Shown here piece after piece: positions 8,141 to 17,661 of a stretch of 64,000 nucleotides of DNA. The DNA is from Anaerorhabdus sp964386325 (GTDB lineage Bacteria > Bacillota_I > Bacilli_A > Erysipelotrichales > Erysipelotrichaceae). The translations under genes and the position numbers were made by a program. The stretch is taken from contig CAYLQY010000014.1 in assembly GCA_964386325.1 (NCBI GenBank), forward strand, positions 1-64,000, given 5' to 3'. The notes beneath the pieces are model-generated. The model saw nothing but the letters and a program-made list of their open reading frames with translations, did not search any database and was not told the DNA's origin. Every line of letters begins with the position of its first letter. Within the stretch, counting starts at the first letter, position 1.

Positions 8141-9832
8141 ATGAGAAGAAGTGAAAAAATACTACAAAGACCAGATTTCAGTTTCAATCGTTCCGTCTAT
8201 AAATCAATGGGATTTTCAAATAGTGATTTAAGAAAACCAATGATTGGTGTTGCGAATAGTTGGAGTGAACTTGTGCCAGGCAGTTATTCATTAAAGAATG
8301 TTGCGGAAGCAGTAAAACGAGGAATTCTTGCGGCTGGGGGTACGCCAGTAGAGTTTGGAATTATTGGAGCATGTGATGGTACAGCACAAGGTAATGAAGG
8401 AATGAAATACATTCTACCAACTCGTGATTGTATTGCGAATGATGTCGAGGCTATGGTACAAGCTCATCAATTGGATGGTATTGTGCTACTAGGGTCATGC
8501 GATAAAATTGTGCCAGGTTTATTGATGGCAGCAGCAAGATTGGATTTACCTGCAATTCTTGTACCAGCAGGACCGATGCTTGGTGGACGTGAGTTTGATG
8601 GAAGACCCTCTGATTTAACATCGATGTCTGAAGGCTGTGGTATGTTGAAGGCTGGCAAAATAAGTGAAGATGAATTAAATGATTTGGAAGATATTTGTGG
8701 TCCAACATGTGGTTCGTGTTCATTCTATGGGACTGCGAATACAATGTGTTGTCTTGCAGAAGCATTAGGTATGGTTTTAACAGGTGGAGCACTTATTCCA
8801 GCAGTCTATGCAGAAAGAACAAGAATGGCAGCTGCAACAGGCGAAGCCATTGTTAATTTAGTAAATAAAGGAATTACAAGTCATGACATTATTAATGAAA
8901 AATCACTTGAGAATGCAATTCGTGTCTTGAATGCAACAGGTGGATCAACCAATGGTGTGTTACATCTTCTAGCTATCGCACGAGAGTTGGGTATACCAAG
9001 TACAGTGATGTTAGACAAATTCAAAAAAATTGGTGAATCAACACCACTAGTTGCGAAAGTAAATCCTGCATCAAAATACAACATGGAAGATTTCTATCAT
9101 GCAGGTGGTATTCCCCAAGTAATGAGAGAAATTCAACAATGTTTAAATATGGATGTGATGACAGTATCATCAAATACTTTAGGTGAGGAGTTAAATAAAA
9201 AAACAAGTGGCAAGATAAATCGTGAAGTAATTAAAACGGTTGATGAACCATTCTCAACATTTGGTGGTATTGCAATTGTAGAAGGTAACTTAGCACCAAA
9301 GGGTGGTATTACAAAGCCATCAGCAATAAAGAAAGAAATGCATCTCTTTAAGGGAGTTGCGAAATGTTTCAACTCAGAAGAAGAAGCAGAAGAAGCAATA
9401 TTAAACAAACAAATTCAACCACGGGATGTACTTGTTATTCGTTATGAAGGACCTAAAGGTGGACCAGGAATGCGTGAGATGTATAAAGCCATGAAATATC
9501 TCTATGGTATGGGCTTAGCAGAATCAACAGCAATCATTACGGATGGACGATTCTCAGGAACAAACAATGGTTGTTTCGTTGGTCATATTTCACCAGAAGC
9601 AAGTGAATGTGGACCTATTGCTTTGGTTGAAGATGGCGATGAAATTACAATTAATATTCCATGTGGAGAAATTACACTTCATGTCGATGATGAAACATTA
9701 AATCAAAGAAAACAAAGATGGGTAAAACCAAAGAAGGAAATTCCATCAGGAATATTAAGGTTATATGCAAAATTAGCAAGTTCAGCAAATGAAGGAGCAT
9801 CGATGGTCATCGATGAGGAGGAAGTGAATTGA
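8141..9832 (+). CDS. IlvD/Edd-family dehydratase, probably a sugar-acid dehydratase
   Basis: A 563-residue Fe-S dehydratase of the dihydroxy-acid dehydratase family. Visible motifs are GSCDK (Cys120), CGPTCGSC followed by TAN (Cys186-193), ATGGSTN, and the C-terminal YEGPKGGPGMREM and TDGRFSG. The family removes water from 2,3-dihydroxy acids: either dihydroxy-isovalerate in branched amino acid synthesis, or aldonic acids (xylonate, arabinonate, gluconate-6-P) to 2-keto-3-deoxy acids. No other ilv gene is near. It sits in a sugar operon directly coupled (TTGA overlap) to an SDR and near a FAH hydrolase, so a sugar-acid substrate is more likely than IlvD proper. The segment SELVPG has Gly where [2Fe-2S] members usually have a cluster Cys. 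Confidence 0.82.
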   Translation: MRRSEKILQRPDFSFNRSVYKSMGFSNSDLRKPMIGVANSWSELVPGSYSLKNVAEAVKRGILAAGGTPVEFGIIGACDGTAQGNEGMKYILPTRDCIANDVEAMVQAHQLDGIVLLGSCDKIVPGLLMAAARLDLPAILVPAGPMLGGREFDGRPSDLTSMSEGCGMLKAGKISEDELNDLEDICGPTCGSCSFYGTANTMCCLAEALGMVLTGGALIPAVYAERTRMAAATGEAIVNLVNKGITSHDIINEKSLENAIRVLNATGGSTNGVLHLLAIARELGIPSTVMLDKFKKIGESTPLVAKVNPASKYNMEDFYHAGGIPQVMREIQQCLNMDVMTVSSNTLGEELNKKTSGKINREVIKTVDEPFSTFGGIAIVEGNLAPKGGITKPSAIKKEMHLFKGVAKCFNSEEEAEEAILNKQIQPRDVLVIRYEGPKGGPGMREMYKAMKYLYGMGLAESTAIITDGRFSGTNNGCFVGHISPEASECGPIALVEDGDEITINIPCGEITLHVDDETLNQRKQRWVKPKKEIPSGILRLYAKLASSANEGASMVIDEEEVN

Positions 9833-10608
9833 AACACAGTGGTAAAGTAATAGGCATTACTGGTGCTGGGTCAGTTCAAGGAATTGGTTTTGCGATTGCA
9901 AAGAAATTATTACAAGAAGGTGCAGAAGTATTTATCTGCGACTTGAATGAACAAGCACTTATACAAGTAAAAGATGAATTAAGCAAGTTTGGAAATGTTC
10001 AAACATTTGCGCTTGATGTCAGTAACGAAGATCAAGTAAATACAATGTTTCAAAAAGTGGTGAATCATTATGGGCGTTGTGATGTCTTTATTAACAATGC
10101 AGGAATATATCCGCAAGCATTTTTGAAAGACATGAGTACAAAAGATTTTGAGAAGACAATTTCAGTAAATCTTAAATCAGTATTCATATGTAGTAAAGCA
10201 GCTTTCAATTGTATGAAAGAAGATGGTGGAGTAATCATCCAAGCTGCATCTTATGCTGCTTTAATACCATCGGCAGGTTCTGGTGCTTACGCCGCAAGCA
10301 AAGCAGCAGTTGTTAGTTTAACAAAAACGATGGCAGCTGAATTTGCGCCTTATGGAATTCGTGTTAATGGTTTTATACCAGGAGTTATTGCGACAGGCAT
10401 GACACAAGGTGTAATCAATGAAAAGAGTGATGAACTCAATCAAGCGATTGCTCTTCATCGATTGGGAGAACCAGAAGATGTAGCGAAGGCAGTAAGCTTT
10501 CTTGCATCTGATGAATCATCATATATGACAGGAACATTTATTGAAATCAGTGGTGGGAAATTGTGTGTACAAAATCCCCATGCCCCATGGGCAAAAAAAG
10601 GAGCATAG
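9829..10608 (+). CDS. short-chain dehydrogenase/reductase
   Basis: A classical SDR of 259 residues. It has the cofactor motif TGAGSVQGIG (near residues 10-19), an acidic residue after beta-2 (FICDL) that favours NAD(H), the NNAG motif, catalytic Ser/Tyr/Lys in GSGAYAASK, and the family C-terminus. It starts with TTG inside the stop codon of the dehydratase gene (TTGA overlap), with a GAGGAGG ribosome site. Directly after a sugar-acid dehydratase, the best guess is oxidation of a 2-keto-3-deoxy-aldonate at C4, as in the diketo-deoxy sugar acid pathways. This is inference; plain sugar or polyol oxidation is also possible. Confidence 0.85.
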   Translation: MKHSGKVIGITGAGSVQGIGFAIAKKLLQEGAEVFICDLNEQALIQVKDELSKFGNVQTFALDVSNEDQVNTMFQKVVNHYGRCDVFINNAGIYPQAFLKDMSTKDFEKTISVNLKSVFICSKAAFNCMKEDGGVIIQAASYAALIPSAGSGAYAASKAAVVSLTKTMAAEFAPYGIRVNGFIPGVIATGMTQGVINEKSDELNQAIALHRLGEPEDVAKAVSFLASDESSYMTGTFIEISGGKLCVQNPHAPWAKKGA

Positions 10609-10609
10609 A

Positions 10610-11563
10610 ATGGAACAATTGAAGATAAATATTGATTCACTTCGTTCAATGCACCGCTTTGGTGATTGTCTTGAAGAAGCAATCAAAAAAATAGAAAGTG
10701 AAACATGTGACTTTGAAGTAAAAAGAGATGCCAGAGATTGTATAGGAAGACACTGGTATGGGTTGCGTGTCAAAGTTACAGATAAAAAAGTTGGGACTGG
10801 ATTTTATCTACACATTGGATTAATCTATTTCCCTACTACAAGAAAAGGATTAATGGTTGAGTTGGATGAACAAAACAATCAAAATGTTTATTCAACTGTT
10901 GTGCAAAATATTCAAGCAAGAAAAGAGTTTGAAATTAATCGCGATGAAAAAGAATACTTTAAATTATTCATGCCAGATCAAACTTTTGAAGCAATGCTTA
11001 ATAAACCAAAAAATGAACAAGTACAACTTTTAAAAGAGTATGTACAAAACTGTGCAGAAGCGATTGTTGAAGCTGAGTGTAATGAAGGATTCTCATTCAA
11101 GATTGAGAATTTAGATGATTCAAGAAATTTAATTAATGCATTTGATACAGCGTTGAACGAAGTAGATAGTGAACATAGTAAAGTTGTAGTGAACTACAAA
11201 GATAAAGATAACTTTGGACAATATGCAGCTGGCTTTCGTTATTATTTAAGTGATCATGATGAGAAAGAAACATACTATGCTTACTTTGGTGCAATTTATA
11301 GTTACAAGAAAAATCCAGCAGGAATCTTCGCTGAAATTGATTGGTTCTCAAACCAAAATAATTTCGACAAAGTTTATAAAAACTTAGAACAATCAGATAA
11401 GTTTAGTTATTCAAATAATGAACCAAAATTTATTAAATTATTTATGAAAAATGAAGATGTTGAAAAGTTTAATCAATCTTCATATGAACAACAAATGGAA
11501 CAACTTAAAGATTTCTTAAAAGAATGTAATGATGCGATGGTACTCGCTGGAGCGAAAGGATAG
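10610..11563 (+). CDS. unknown protein with two copies of an alpha/beta domain
   Basis: The protein is 317 residues starting at ATG 10610 with an AAAGGAG ribosome site, two bases after the SDR stop. A longer in-frame start would overlap the SDR and is not supported. No known family is recognised. It looks internally duplicated. About residues 14-150 and 165-315 share an order of features: a helix with a DxxxxE/D start, a YGLRVKV- or YAAGFRYYL-like strand, a strand rich in aromatics (FYLHIGLIYFP; YYAYFGAIYSY), a D(E/W)xxNQNN turn, a YFKLFM/FIKLFM strand, and a closing helix ending in AI or AM. It is soluble with no signal peptide. Position suggests a role in the sugar pathway. Confidence 0.65.
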   Translation: MEQLKINIDSLRSMHRFGDCLEEAIKKIESETCDFEVKRDARDCIGRHWYGLRVKVTDKKVGTGFYLHIGLIYFPTTRKGLMVELDEQNNQNVYSTVVQNIQARKEFEINRDEKEYFKLFMPDQTFEAMLNKPKNEQVQLLKEYVQNCAEAIVEAECNEGFSFKIENLDDSRNLINAFDTALNEVDSEHSKVVVNYKDKDNFGQYAAGFRYYLSDHDEKETYYAYFGAIYSYKKNPAGIFAEIDWFSNQNNFDKVYKNLEQSDKFSYSNNEPKFIKLFMKNEDVEKFNQSSYEQQMEQLKDFLKECNDAMVLAGAKG

Positions 11564-11566
11564 AAT

Positions 11567-12937
11567 ATGGAAAGAAAAAAAATAGTTTTAATTGGTGCAG
11601 GTAGTGCAGTATTTACAAAAGGTTTAATTGCCGATTTTATTGAATCAGGATTTGGAAAATGGGAAATTGCACTCTGTGATATCAACGGTCAAATTTTAGA
11701 TGGTATTACAAAATTAGCGAAAAAGATGGTTGAACAAAAAAATGCCGATATCATCATTTCATCATCAACAGATCGTACAGAATTATTGCCAGGTGCTGAT
11801 TTCGTTGTAACAACAATTGCGGTAGGTGGACGTAGAGCTTGGGAACGCGATGTTCAAATTCCACGTAAATACGGGATCTATCAACCTGTAGGTGATTCAA
11901 TTATGCCAGGTGGAATTTCAAGAGCACAACGTATGATTCCAGTGATGGTTGAAATTGCCAAAGATGTAGAAAAGTATTGCCCAGCAGCATACTTCTTCAA
12001 CTATTCAAATCCAATGACAGCGATTGTTACAGCAGTAAGACGTGCAACCAATGTTAAGATTATTGGATTATGTCATGGTGTTATCTATGGCGAAAAATAC
12101 TTAGCAAAAATGTTAGGCGTTGATGTAAAACGTTTAAAGACTGTGGGATGTGGATTAAACCACTTAACTTGGTTATATGATATTCGTGTTGATGGAAAAG
12201 ATGTTCGTCAAGAATTATTAGATATCGTTGCGAAACAAAAAGCAGAAAATGAAAAGAACCCACATGTTCGTAATTTCTTTAATCCACTACTTGAAGATAA
12301 AGAAATTCCTAATCATATGGACAATCCACTTTCTTGGGAATTGTTTGAAAGATATTTAGGATTACCAGCAGTAGTTGATCGTCATGCAGTAGAATTCTTC
12401 CCAGAAAGATTCCCACATGGAGAATACTATGGACATCAACTTGGTATCGATGCATTCCCAATTGAAGAAGTTATTGCACGTGGAGAAACAACATACAACA
12501 ACATGTTAAACCAAGGTGAAGGTGATGAAGAAGTTGAAGCAGACTTATTCAAACGTGCTGATGGTGAACATGAACAATTAGTTGAAATGATTAAATCATT
12601 AATTCTTGATGAAAGAAAAATCTTCTCTGTGAATATTCCTAATGATGGTGCAGTAAAAGGAATTGCCGATGATGCAGTGTTAGAAATTCCAGGGGTTGCG
12701 ACTGGGTTAGGATTCTGTTCAATGACATGTAATGGATTTGAAGGTCCAATGAAAGATATTATTATCAAACGTTTAACTTCTACAGATTTAACAGTTGAAG
12801 CAGCACTTAAAGGTGATAAAAAACTTTGGGCAGATGCAATGATGCTTGATGGTGCAGTAACTGATTATAAAGTAGCGGAACAATTAGTAGAAGATTTCAT
12901 TGAAGAACACAAAGATTATTTACCACAATACAAATAG
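11567..12937 (+). CDS. glycoside hydrolase family 4 enzyme
   Basis: At 456 residues it matches the GH4 family, which uses NAD+ and a metal ion and cleaves glycosides by an oxidation-elimination mechanism. Visible are the N-terminal dinucleotide site (LIGAGSAVF), the NYSNPM metal/substrate segment, and the subfamily-diagnostic quartet after a hydrophobic strand, here CHGV (Cys169-Val172), followed by GLNHLTWL. GH4 members act on alpha-galactosides, 6-phospho-glucosides or uronides. The quartet is not one I can tie to a known specificity. With CUT1 rather than PTS import, an unphosphorylated glycoside is likely. It is cytoplasmic and would cleave the imported substrate. Confidence 0.88.
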   Translation: MERKKIVLIGAGSAVFTKGLIADFIESGFGKWEIALCDINGQILDGITKLAKKMVEQKNADIIISSSTDRTELLPGADFVVTTIAVGGRRAWERDVQIPRKYGIYQPVGDSIMPGGISRAQRMIPVMVEIAKDVEKYCPAAYFFNYSNPMTAIVTAVRRATNVKIIGLCHGVIYGEKYLAKMLGVDVKRLKTVGCGLNHLTWLYDIRVDGKDVRQELLDIVAKQKAENEKNPHVRNFFNPLLEDKEIPNHMDNPLSWELFERYLGLPAVVDRHAVEFFPERFPHGEYYGHQLGIDAFPIEEVIARGETTYNNMLNQGEGDEEVEADLFKRADGEHEQLVEMIKSLILDERKIFSVNIPNDGAVKGIADDAVLEIPGVATGLGFCSMTCNGFEGPMKDIIIKRLTSTDLTVEAALKGDKKLWADAMMLDGAVTDYKVAEQLVEDFIEEHKDYLPQYK

Positions 12938-12948
12938 GAGGAGAAATC

Positions 12949-13926
12949 GTGAATAAGAAAGTATTAATTGTCTCTTTCTCTTTCGAACAAGAACAAGAAG
13001 CATTTGACACATTAACAAATGCCGGTCTTGAACCAATTCTATTAAAAGAAAAAGATCGAAAAGGATTTGATGAAGAAAAATTGATTGGCTATGTTCAATC
13101 ATTAGAAGAAAAACCAAGCGGCATCATTATGGGTGCAGATATTGATTTAGGAAAGAAATTCGCTGAAGCTTATCCTGAATTAAAATACATTTCACTAAAC
13201 TGTGCTGGCAGTGATCATCTTGATTTAAAAGCATTTGAAGAAGCAGGTGTTGTAGTATGTAATGTACCAAGACAAAACTTCGATGCAGTTGCCGATTTAG
13301 TATGGGGATTGATTATCTCATTGATGCGTAACATTGTCATAGGTGATAAAAATATTCGTGCTGGTAAATGGGTTGAAGGTGTTGCCAGAGGAAGAGCAGT
13401 ATCAAAGAAAACACTTGGAATCATAGGCTTTGGTGCAATCGGTCAAGCGGTTGCCCGTCGTGCTAGTGGATTTGAAATGAATGTAATTGCATCAGATCCT
13501 GCAAAGAATCAAGAAATCGCAGAAAAATATAATGTAACTTATGTAGATAATGAACAACTATTTAAAGAAGCGGATATCATTGTGCCTAACTGTCCTTTAC
13601 TGCCATCAACACATCACTTAATTTGTAAAGACACAATTGCCATGATGAAAGATAGTGCGATAATCGTTAATGCATCTCGTGGTGGAGTTATTAATACTGA
13701 AGATTTAATTGAAGCACTAAAAAAACATGTGATTGCGGGAGCAGCACTTGACGCTTTTGAAAAAGAACCATTATATGAATCAGAATTATTTGATTGTGAT
13801 AATGTAGTCTTAACGCCACATATGGGTGGACTTGCCGATCGTGAAATTCGTAATGTTGCGGTTAAGTCAGCAGAACATGCAGTGATTTTACAAAAAGATG
13901 GAAAGACAGAAACAGAACTGTTTTAG
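12949..13926 (+). CDS. D-isomer-specific 2-hydroxyacid dehydrogenase
   Basis: A 325-residue protein starting at GTG with an AGGAGG ribosome site. The NAD-binding domain has GIIGFGAIGQAVARR. The catalytic triad is visible as Arg in NASRGG, Glu in DAFEKEP and His in TPHMGG. The family reduces or oxidises 2-hydroxy/2-oxo acids such as glycerate, glyoxylate, lactate or phosphoglycerate. Here it could handle the hydroxyacid or 2-oxo acid released when a diketo sugar acid is cleaved by the FAH-family gene in the same locus. Exact substrate not predictable. Confidence 0.87.
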   Translation: MNKKVLIVSFSFEQEQEAFDTLTNAGLEPILLKEKDRKGFDEEKLIGYVQSLEEKPSGIIMGADIDLGKKFAEAYPELKYISLNCAGSDHLDLKAFEEAGVVVCNVPRQNFDAVADLVWGLIISLMRNIVIGDKNIRAGKWVEGVARGRAVSKKTLGIIGFGAIGQAVARRASGFEMNVIASDPAKNQEIAEKYNVTYVDNEQLFKEADIIVPNCPLLPSTHHLICKDTIAMMKDSAIIVNASRGGVINTEDLIEALKKHVIAGAALDAFEKEPLYESELFDCDNVVLTPHMGGLADREIRNVAVKSAEHAVILQKDGKTETELF

Positions 13927-13935
13927 AGAAAATAA

Positions 13936-15117
13936 ATGGAAAAGAGAATTTTAAATAAGAGTGAATCATATTTCAATGATCACAAAGCAATACATACTGC
14001 AACAGAAATAAATCAACAACCTGAAATGTGGAAAAGAGTTGCGAAACAGTTACTTGAAGATAAAGCACATGTAACCTCATTCATGGATGAAGTATTGGCA
14101 GTGAAGGATTTAAAAGTTGTGTTCACAGGTGCTGGATCAAGTGCATTTGTGGGAGAGGTAATGCAATACATTCTAGGCGAAGAGTGTGGCATTGAAGCAA
14201 AAACACTTCATACAACAGATATTATCTCAGCACCAGATGCTATTCTATTTGATAAGCCAACACTGCTTGTATCTTATGCACGTTCAGGAGAAAGCCCTGA
14301 AAGTGTTGCAGCAGTAAAGTTCGCTTGCAAACGAATTAAGAATTTATATAACTTAATCATTGTATGTGATGGGGCAAGTTCACTTGCAAAACTTGGTGGT
14401 GAACTTGAAAAAACAATGGTCGTTGCATTACCAAAAGAAACATGTGACCAAGGCTTTGCGATGACAAGTAGTGTAAGTTCAATGGCGTTAGCTACATGGA
14501 TGGTATTTCACTACAAAGAATTAAATGAATACACGGATTATGTTTCAAGACTTGCGGATGAAGTTGAAACTAAATTGAATGATTTCGCACTTAAAGCAGA
14601 AATATTCGCTGAAAATTCATATCGTCGATTAGTATGGTTAGGATCTGGAGCACTACAAGGATTAGCGCGTGAAAGTGCAGTTAAATCAATGGAATTATCA
14701 GATGGTTATACACATGCTAGTTATGATGGTTCAGCTGCATTTAGGCATGGTCCAAAAACGGTAATTAATGATGAAACGGTAACAGTTCACTTTATTACAA
14801 ACAGACCATATACTAAAAAGTATGATGTAGATTTAAATAATGAAATCAATTCTGAAAAAGGTAAAAACAAGACAATCACAGTTGGTGAAGAAGGAATTTC
14901 AGAACTTATAAAAAATTCTGATTTCTATGTTGAATATCCAAAGAAAACAATTTGCCCTGAAAATTCTCAAATGGATGCCTACATTTATGGATTATTGTTT
15001 GCGCAAATGCTATCGATGTTCAAGTCGATACAATTAGGGTATACTACAGATAACCCATGTCCAAAAGGGGACGTGAATAGAGTTGTGAAAGGTATTATAA
15101 TCTATAATATAACGTAG
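13936..15117 (+). CDS. SIS-domain sugar isomerase/deaminase, AgaS type
   Basis: This 393-residue protein has two SIS domains. The N-terminal signature HTATEINQQPEMW is typical of the AgaS group, followed by the first sugar-phosphate site (TGAGSSAFVGE) and the SYARSGESPES loop. The second domain has WLGSGALQGLARESAVKSMEL and RHGPKT. AgaS proteins deaminate/isomerise galactosamine-6-phosphate or related ketose/aldose amino-sugar phosphates, releasing ammonia and a ketohexose phosphate. This is the best evidence that the locus handles an amino sugar. The kinase at 17662 would supply the phosphorylated substrate. Confidence 0.83.
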   Translation: MEKRILNKSESYFNDHKAIHTATEINQQPEMWKRVAKQLLEDKAHVTSFMDEVLAVKDLKVVFTGAGSSAFVGEVMQYILGEECGIEAKTLHTTDIISAPDAILFDKPTLLVSYARSGESPESVAAVKFACKRIKNLYNLIIVCDGASSLAKLGGELEKTMVVALPKETCDQGFAMTSSVSSMALATWMVFHYKELNEYTDYVSRLADEVETKLNDFALKAEIFAENSYRRLVWLGSGALQGLARESAVKSMELSDGYTHASYDGSAAFRHGPKTVINDETVTVHFITNRPYTKKYDVDLNNEINSEKGKNKTITVGEEGISELIKNSDFYVEYPKKTICPENSQMDAYIYGLLFAQMLSMFKSIQLGYTTDNPCPKGDVNRVVKGIIIYNIT

Positions 15118-15139
15118 TTTATCAAAGGGGTGTAAATGG

Positions 15140-15862
15140 ATGAATATGACTCGTAAAGAAACAGGTTTAGCATTGTATGATCAACTGAAAAGTAAGATTC
15201 GTGAAAAAATTGAAACAGGTGAATGGACAGAAGGACAAAAAATACCAACAGAGAAAGAACTTTGTGAAATGTTTAATGTTAGTCGAATCACTGCACGAAA
15301 AGCAATTGATGATTTACAAGAAGAAAACTTACTTGTAAAAAAACAAGGAAAAGGTACGTTCATAAAGAGAAGTCAAATTAATCAAAGTTTAGAAAAATTT
15401 TATTCATTCAGTAAAGAATTAACAAAACAAGGTCTTGAAGAGAAAGCAGAAATGCTTGAATTCAAAATAATGGAAGCTGATAATCGTATTCAAAGAATCA
15501 TGAATATTTCAGAAAATGAAGAAGTATTTGTGATTAAACGTTTACGTTTATTGGATGACAAACCTTACGCAATTGAGGTTTCGTATATACCGGTGAAATT
15601 CACACCAGAACTTACAAAAGAATTGGTGGATAGAAATGGATTATATAATTCGTTACAAGCGTTTGGTGTTAAGTTAGAACACGCAACAGAAAAATTTAGT
15701 GCTGTGAATTTGCGTAAAGAAGAAGCATACTATCTTAACTCTGATTTTAGTGAAGCAGGGATAAAACTTACAAGAAGAACATATCAAGGAACTGATATGG
15801 TCGAATATTGTAGCAGTATAATTAGAGGGGATATGTTTACGTACACAGTCGATTTATTTTAA
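15140..15862 (+). CDS. GntR/HutC-family transcriptional regulator
   Basis: The protein has 240 residues. An N-terminal winged helix-turn-helix (IPTEKELCEMFNVSRITARK, about residues 32-51) is followed by the wing (QGKGTF). A C-terminal UTRA ligand domain (about 90-235) binds small molecules, often amino-sugar phosphates in this subgroup. It lies inside the sugar operon just before the permease genes, so it probably represses the cluster and responds to a phosphorylated intermediate. Together with the AraC protein at 3914 it gives the locus two candidate regulators. Confidence 0.88.
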   Translation: MNMTRKETGLALYDQLKSKIREKIETGEWTEGQKIPTEKELCEMFNVSRITARKAIDDLQEENLLVKKQGKGTFIKRSQINQSLEKFYSFSKELTKQGLEEKAEMLEFKIMEADNRIQRIMNISENEEVFVIKRLRLLDDKPYAIEVSYIPVKFTPELTKELVDRNGLYNSLQAFGVKLEHATEKFSAVNLRKEEAYYLNSDFSEAGIKLTRRTYQGTDMVEYCSSIIRGDMFTYTVDLF

Positions 15863-15884
15863 ATAATAAAGAGAGGGAGATAAT

Positions 15885-16802
15885 ATGTCTTCAATCATTC
15901 AAAAATCGAAACGTAAAAAAGGGAGTACGATATTTTTAGCCTTAGTACTCATACCAACATTCATATGGTTTCTGATGTTTTTCGTCATACCATTTATTTC
16001 AGTAATTGCGTATAGTTTTACTGATGCACACATGGCTTATTCTGATTTTAAGTTTGTGGGCTTCCAACAATATATTAATGCGTTTAAAGATCCGACATTC
16101 ATGATAGCGATGAAGAATACAGTTGTTGCGGCATTAGTCATAATGCCAACAACCGTTGTTTTATCAATTGCCTTAGCAGCAGGATTAAATGCCCTAAGTG
16201 ATCGTTTAAGACAATACTTTACCTTCGTATATTTCTTACCATCAATTATATCTACTGTCGCAATCAGTTTAGTATGGTCATGGTTATATCATAAAAACTA
16301 TGGTTTATTCAACGCAATATTAGGAATCTTTGGAATACAACCACAACCATTCTTAGGATCACCTGATCAAGCACTAATTGCTTTATGTATTATTCAAATA
16401 TGGGCAATCTTTGGTTATTATGCAGTCGTACTACTTGCGGCAATGCGTGGTATTGATAAATCATATTATGAAGCTGCAGATATGGATGGGGCGAGTAAGT
16501 TTAGAAAATTCTTCAAGATTACATTACCGTTGATTAAGAATAATATTCTGTTTGTTTGTATCATGTGTACAACAACAGCATTTATGTTCTTCACACCAGT
16601 AAAAATCTTAACTGAAGGACGACCTGGAACAAGTACCGTTGTTATGTTATTCCATATCTTAAATAAAGGTATCAAAGAAAGTAAAATTGGATATGCTTCT
16701 GCAATGTCGATTATCTTGATGTTAATTATTATGAGCTTTAGTTTAGTTCAATGGATTTTAACAAGAGAGAAAAAAGTTAAGCAAATTAAGGAGGAAGCAT
16801 AA
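15885..16802 (+). CDS. sugar ABC transporter permease, MalF/UgpA type
   Basis: The protein has 305 residues with six membrane segments. A cytoplasmic loop with the EAA motif (YYEAADMDGASKFRKFFKITLPL, given here over about residues 204-226) contacts the ATPase. It is the first permease of a CUT1 importer and pairs with the next gene, whose start overlaps this stop. A strong GAGAGGGAG ribosome site precedes it. It serves the binding protein encoded at 4905. Confidence 0.92.
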   Translation: MSSIIQKSKRKKGSTIFLALVLIPTFIWFLMFFVIPFISVIAYSFTDAHMAYSDFKFVGFQQYINAFKDPTFMIAMKNTVVAALVIMPTTVVLSIALAAGLNALSDRLRQYFTFVYFLPSIISTVAISLVWSWLYHKNYGLFNAILGIFGIQPQPFLGSPDQALIALCIIQIWAIFGYYAVVLLAAMRGIDKSYYEAADMDGASKFRKFFKITLPLIKNNILFVCIMCTTTAFMFFTPVKILTEGRPGTSTVVMLFHILNKGIKESKIGYASAMSIILMLIIMSFSLVQWILTREKKVKQIKEEA

Positions 16803-17635
16803 TGAATAAGAAAAAGAAAAAAGATCTAGGTTATTACTTAACATTATTGCTTCTATTAGTTGGTTCACTCATTATGTTATTGCCATTATATTGGATGGTT
16901 GTATCTTCATTTAAAGGACAAGCAGAATTAATGCAAATGCCACCAACTATGTATCCACATAATCTTGTGGTGACAAACTTCACACGTGTTCTTGATAGTA
17001 TTCCATTTATTCAATACTATGCGAATAGTTTAGGGGTTACCTTATTGAGTACGGTTGTAGCGGTATTCTCAAGTTGTATTATTGGATTTGTATTTGCAAA
17101 GTATAAATTCAAAGGTAGAAACATCATCTTCTTAGTTATTTTAGCCTTTGTTATGATTCCGTATGATACATTAATGATTCCGCTTTATAAGTTAATGGCA
17201 AATTTGAAGTTAACAAATAGTTACTTTGTTCTAACTGTGCCATACTTTGTAAATATCTTTGGAATTTTCTTGATGAGACAATTCTTCATTGATTATCCAA
17301 ATGATTATTTAGAAGCAGCTGAAGTAGATGGCTGTGGACACTTTAGACGATTCTTCACCATTGTCTTGCCAATGGCAAAACCAATGGCATCAGCACTATT
17401 CATTTACGTATTCATGGCTGTTTATAATTCATTCTTGTGGCCATTAATTTCCGTGAATAGTAATAAATTATTTACATTACCAGTTGGTATTGCGGCATTG
17501 TATAGTTCTCGTGGAACACAAACAGACTTAATCATGGCAGCATCAACAATGATGATTGTGCCATTAATGATTGTGTTTGCACTTGTTCAAAAGAACTTCA
17601 TTGAAGGTTTAACAATTGGTGGTATCAAAGGTTAA
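16802..17635 (+). CDS. sugar ABC transporter permease, MalG/UgpE type
   Basis: A six-segment permease of 277 residues. The EAA loop is YLEAAEVDGCGHFRRFFTIV (about residues 176-195) and the C-terminus ends in the typical FIEGLTIGGIKG. The start overlaps the stop of the upstream permease by one base (TAATG), with an AAGGAGG ribosome site. The two permeases form the channel. No cognate ATPase gene lies nearby, as is common for CUT1 systems that share one. Confidence 0.92.
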   Translation: MNKKKKKDLGYYLTLLLLLVGSLIMLLPLYWMVVSSFKGQAELMQMPPTMYPHNLVVTNFTRVLDSIPFIQYYANSLGVTLLSTVVAVFSSCIIGFVFAKYKFKGRNIIFLVILAFVMIPYDTLMIPLYKLMANLKLTNSYFVLTVPYFVNIFGIFLMRQFFIDYPNDYLEAAEVDGCGHFRRFFTIVLPMAKPMASALFIYVFMAVYNSFLWPLISVNSNKLFTLPVGIAALYSSRGTQTDLIMAASTMMIVPLMIVFALVQKNFIEGLTIGGIKG

Positions 17636-17661
17636 TTATACAAATTGTGAGGTTCTAATAA

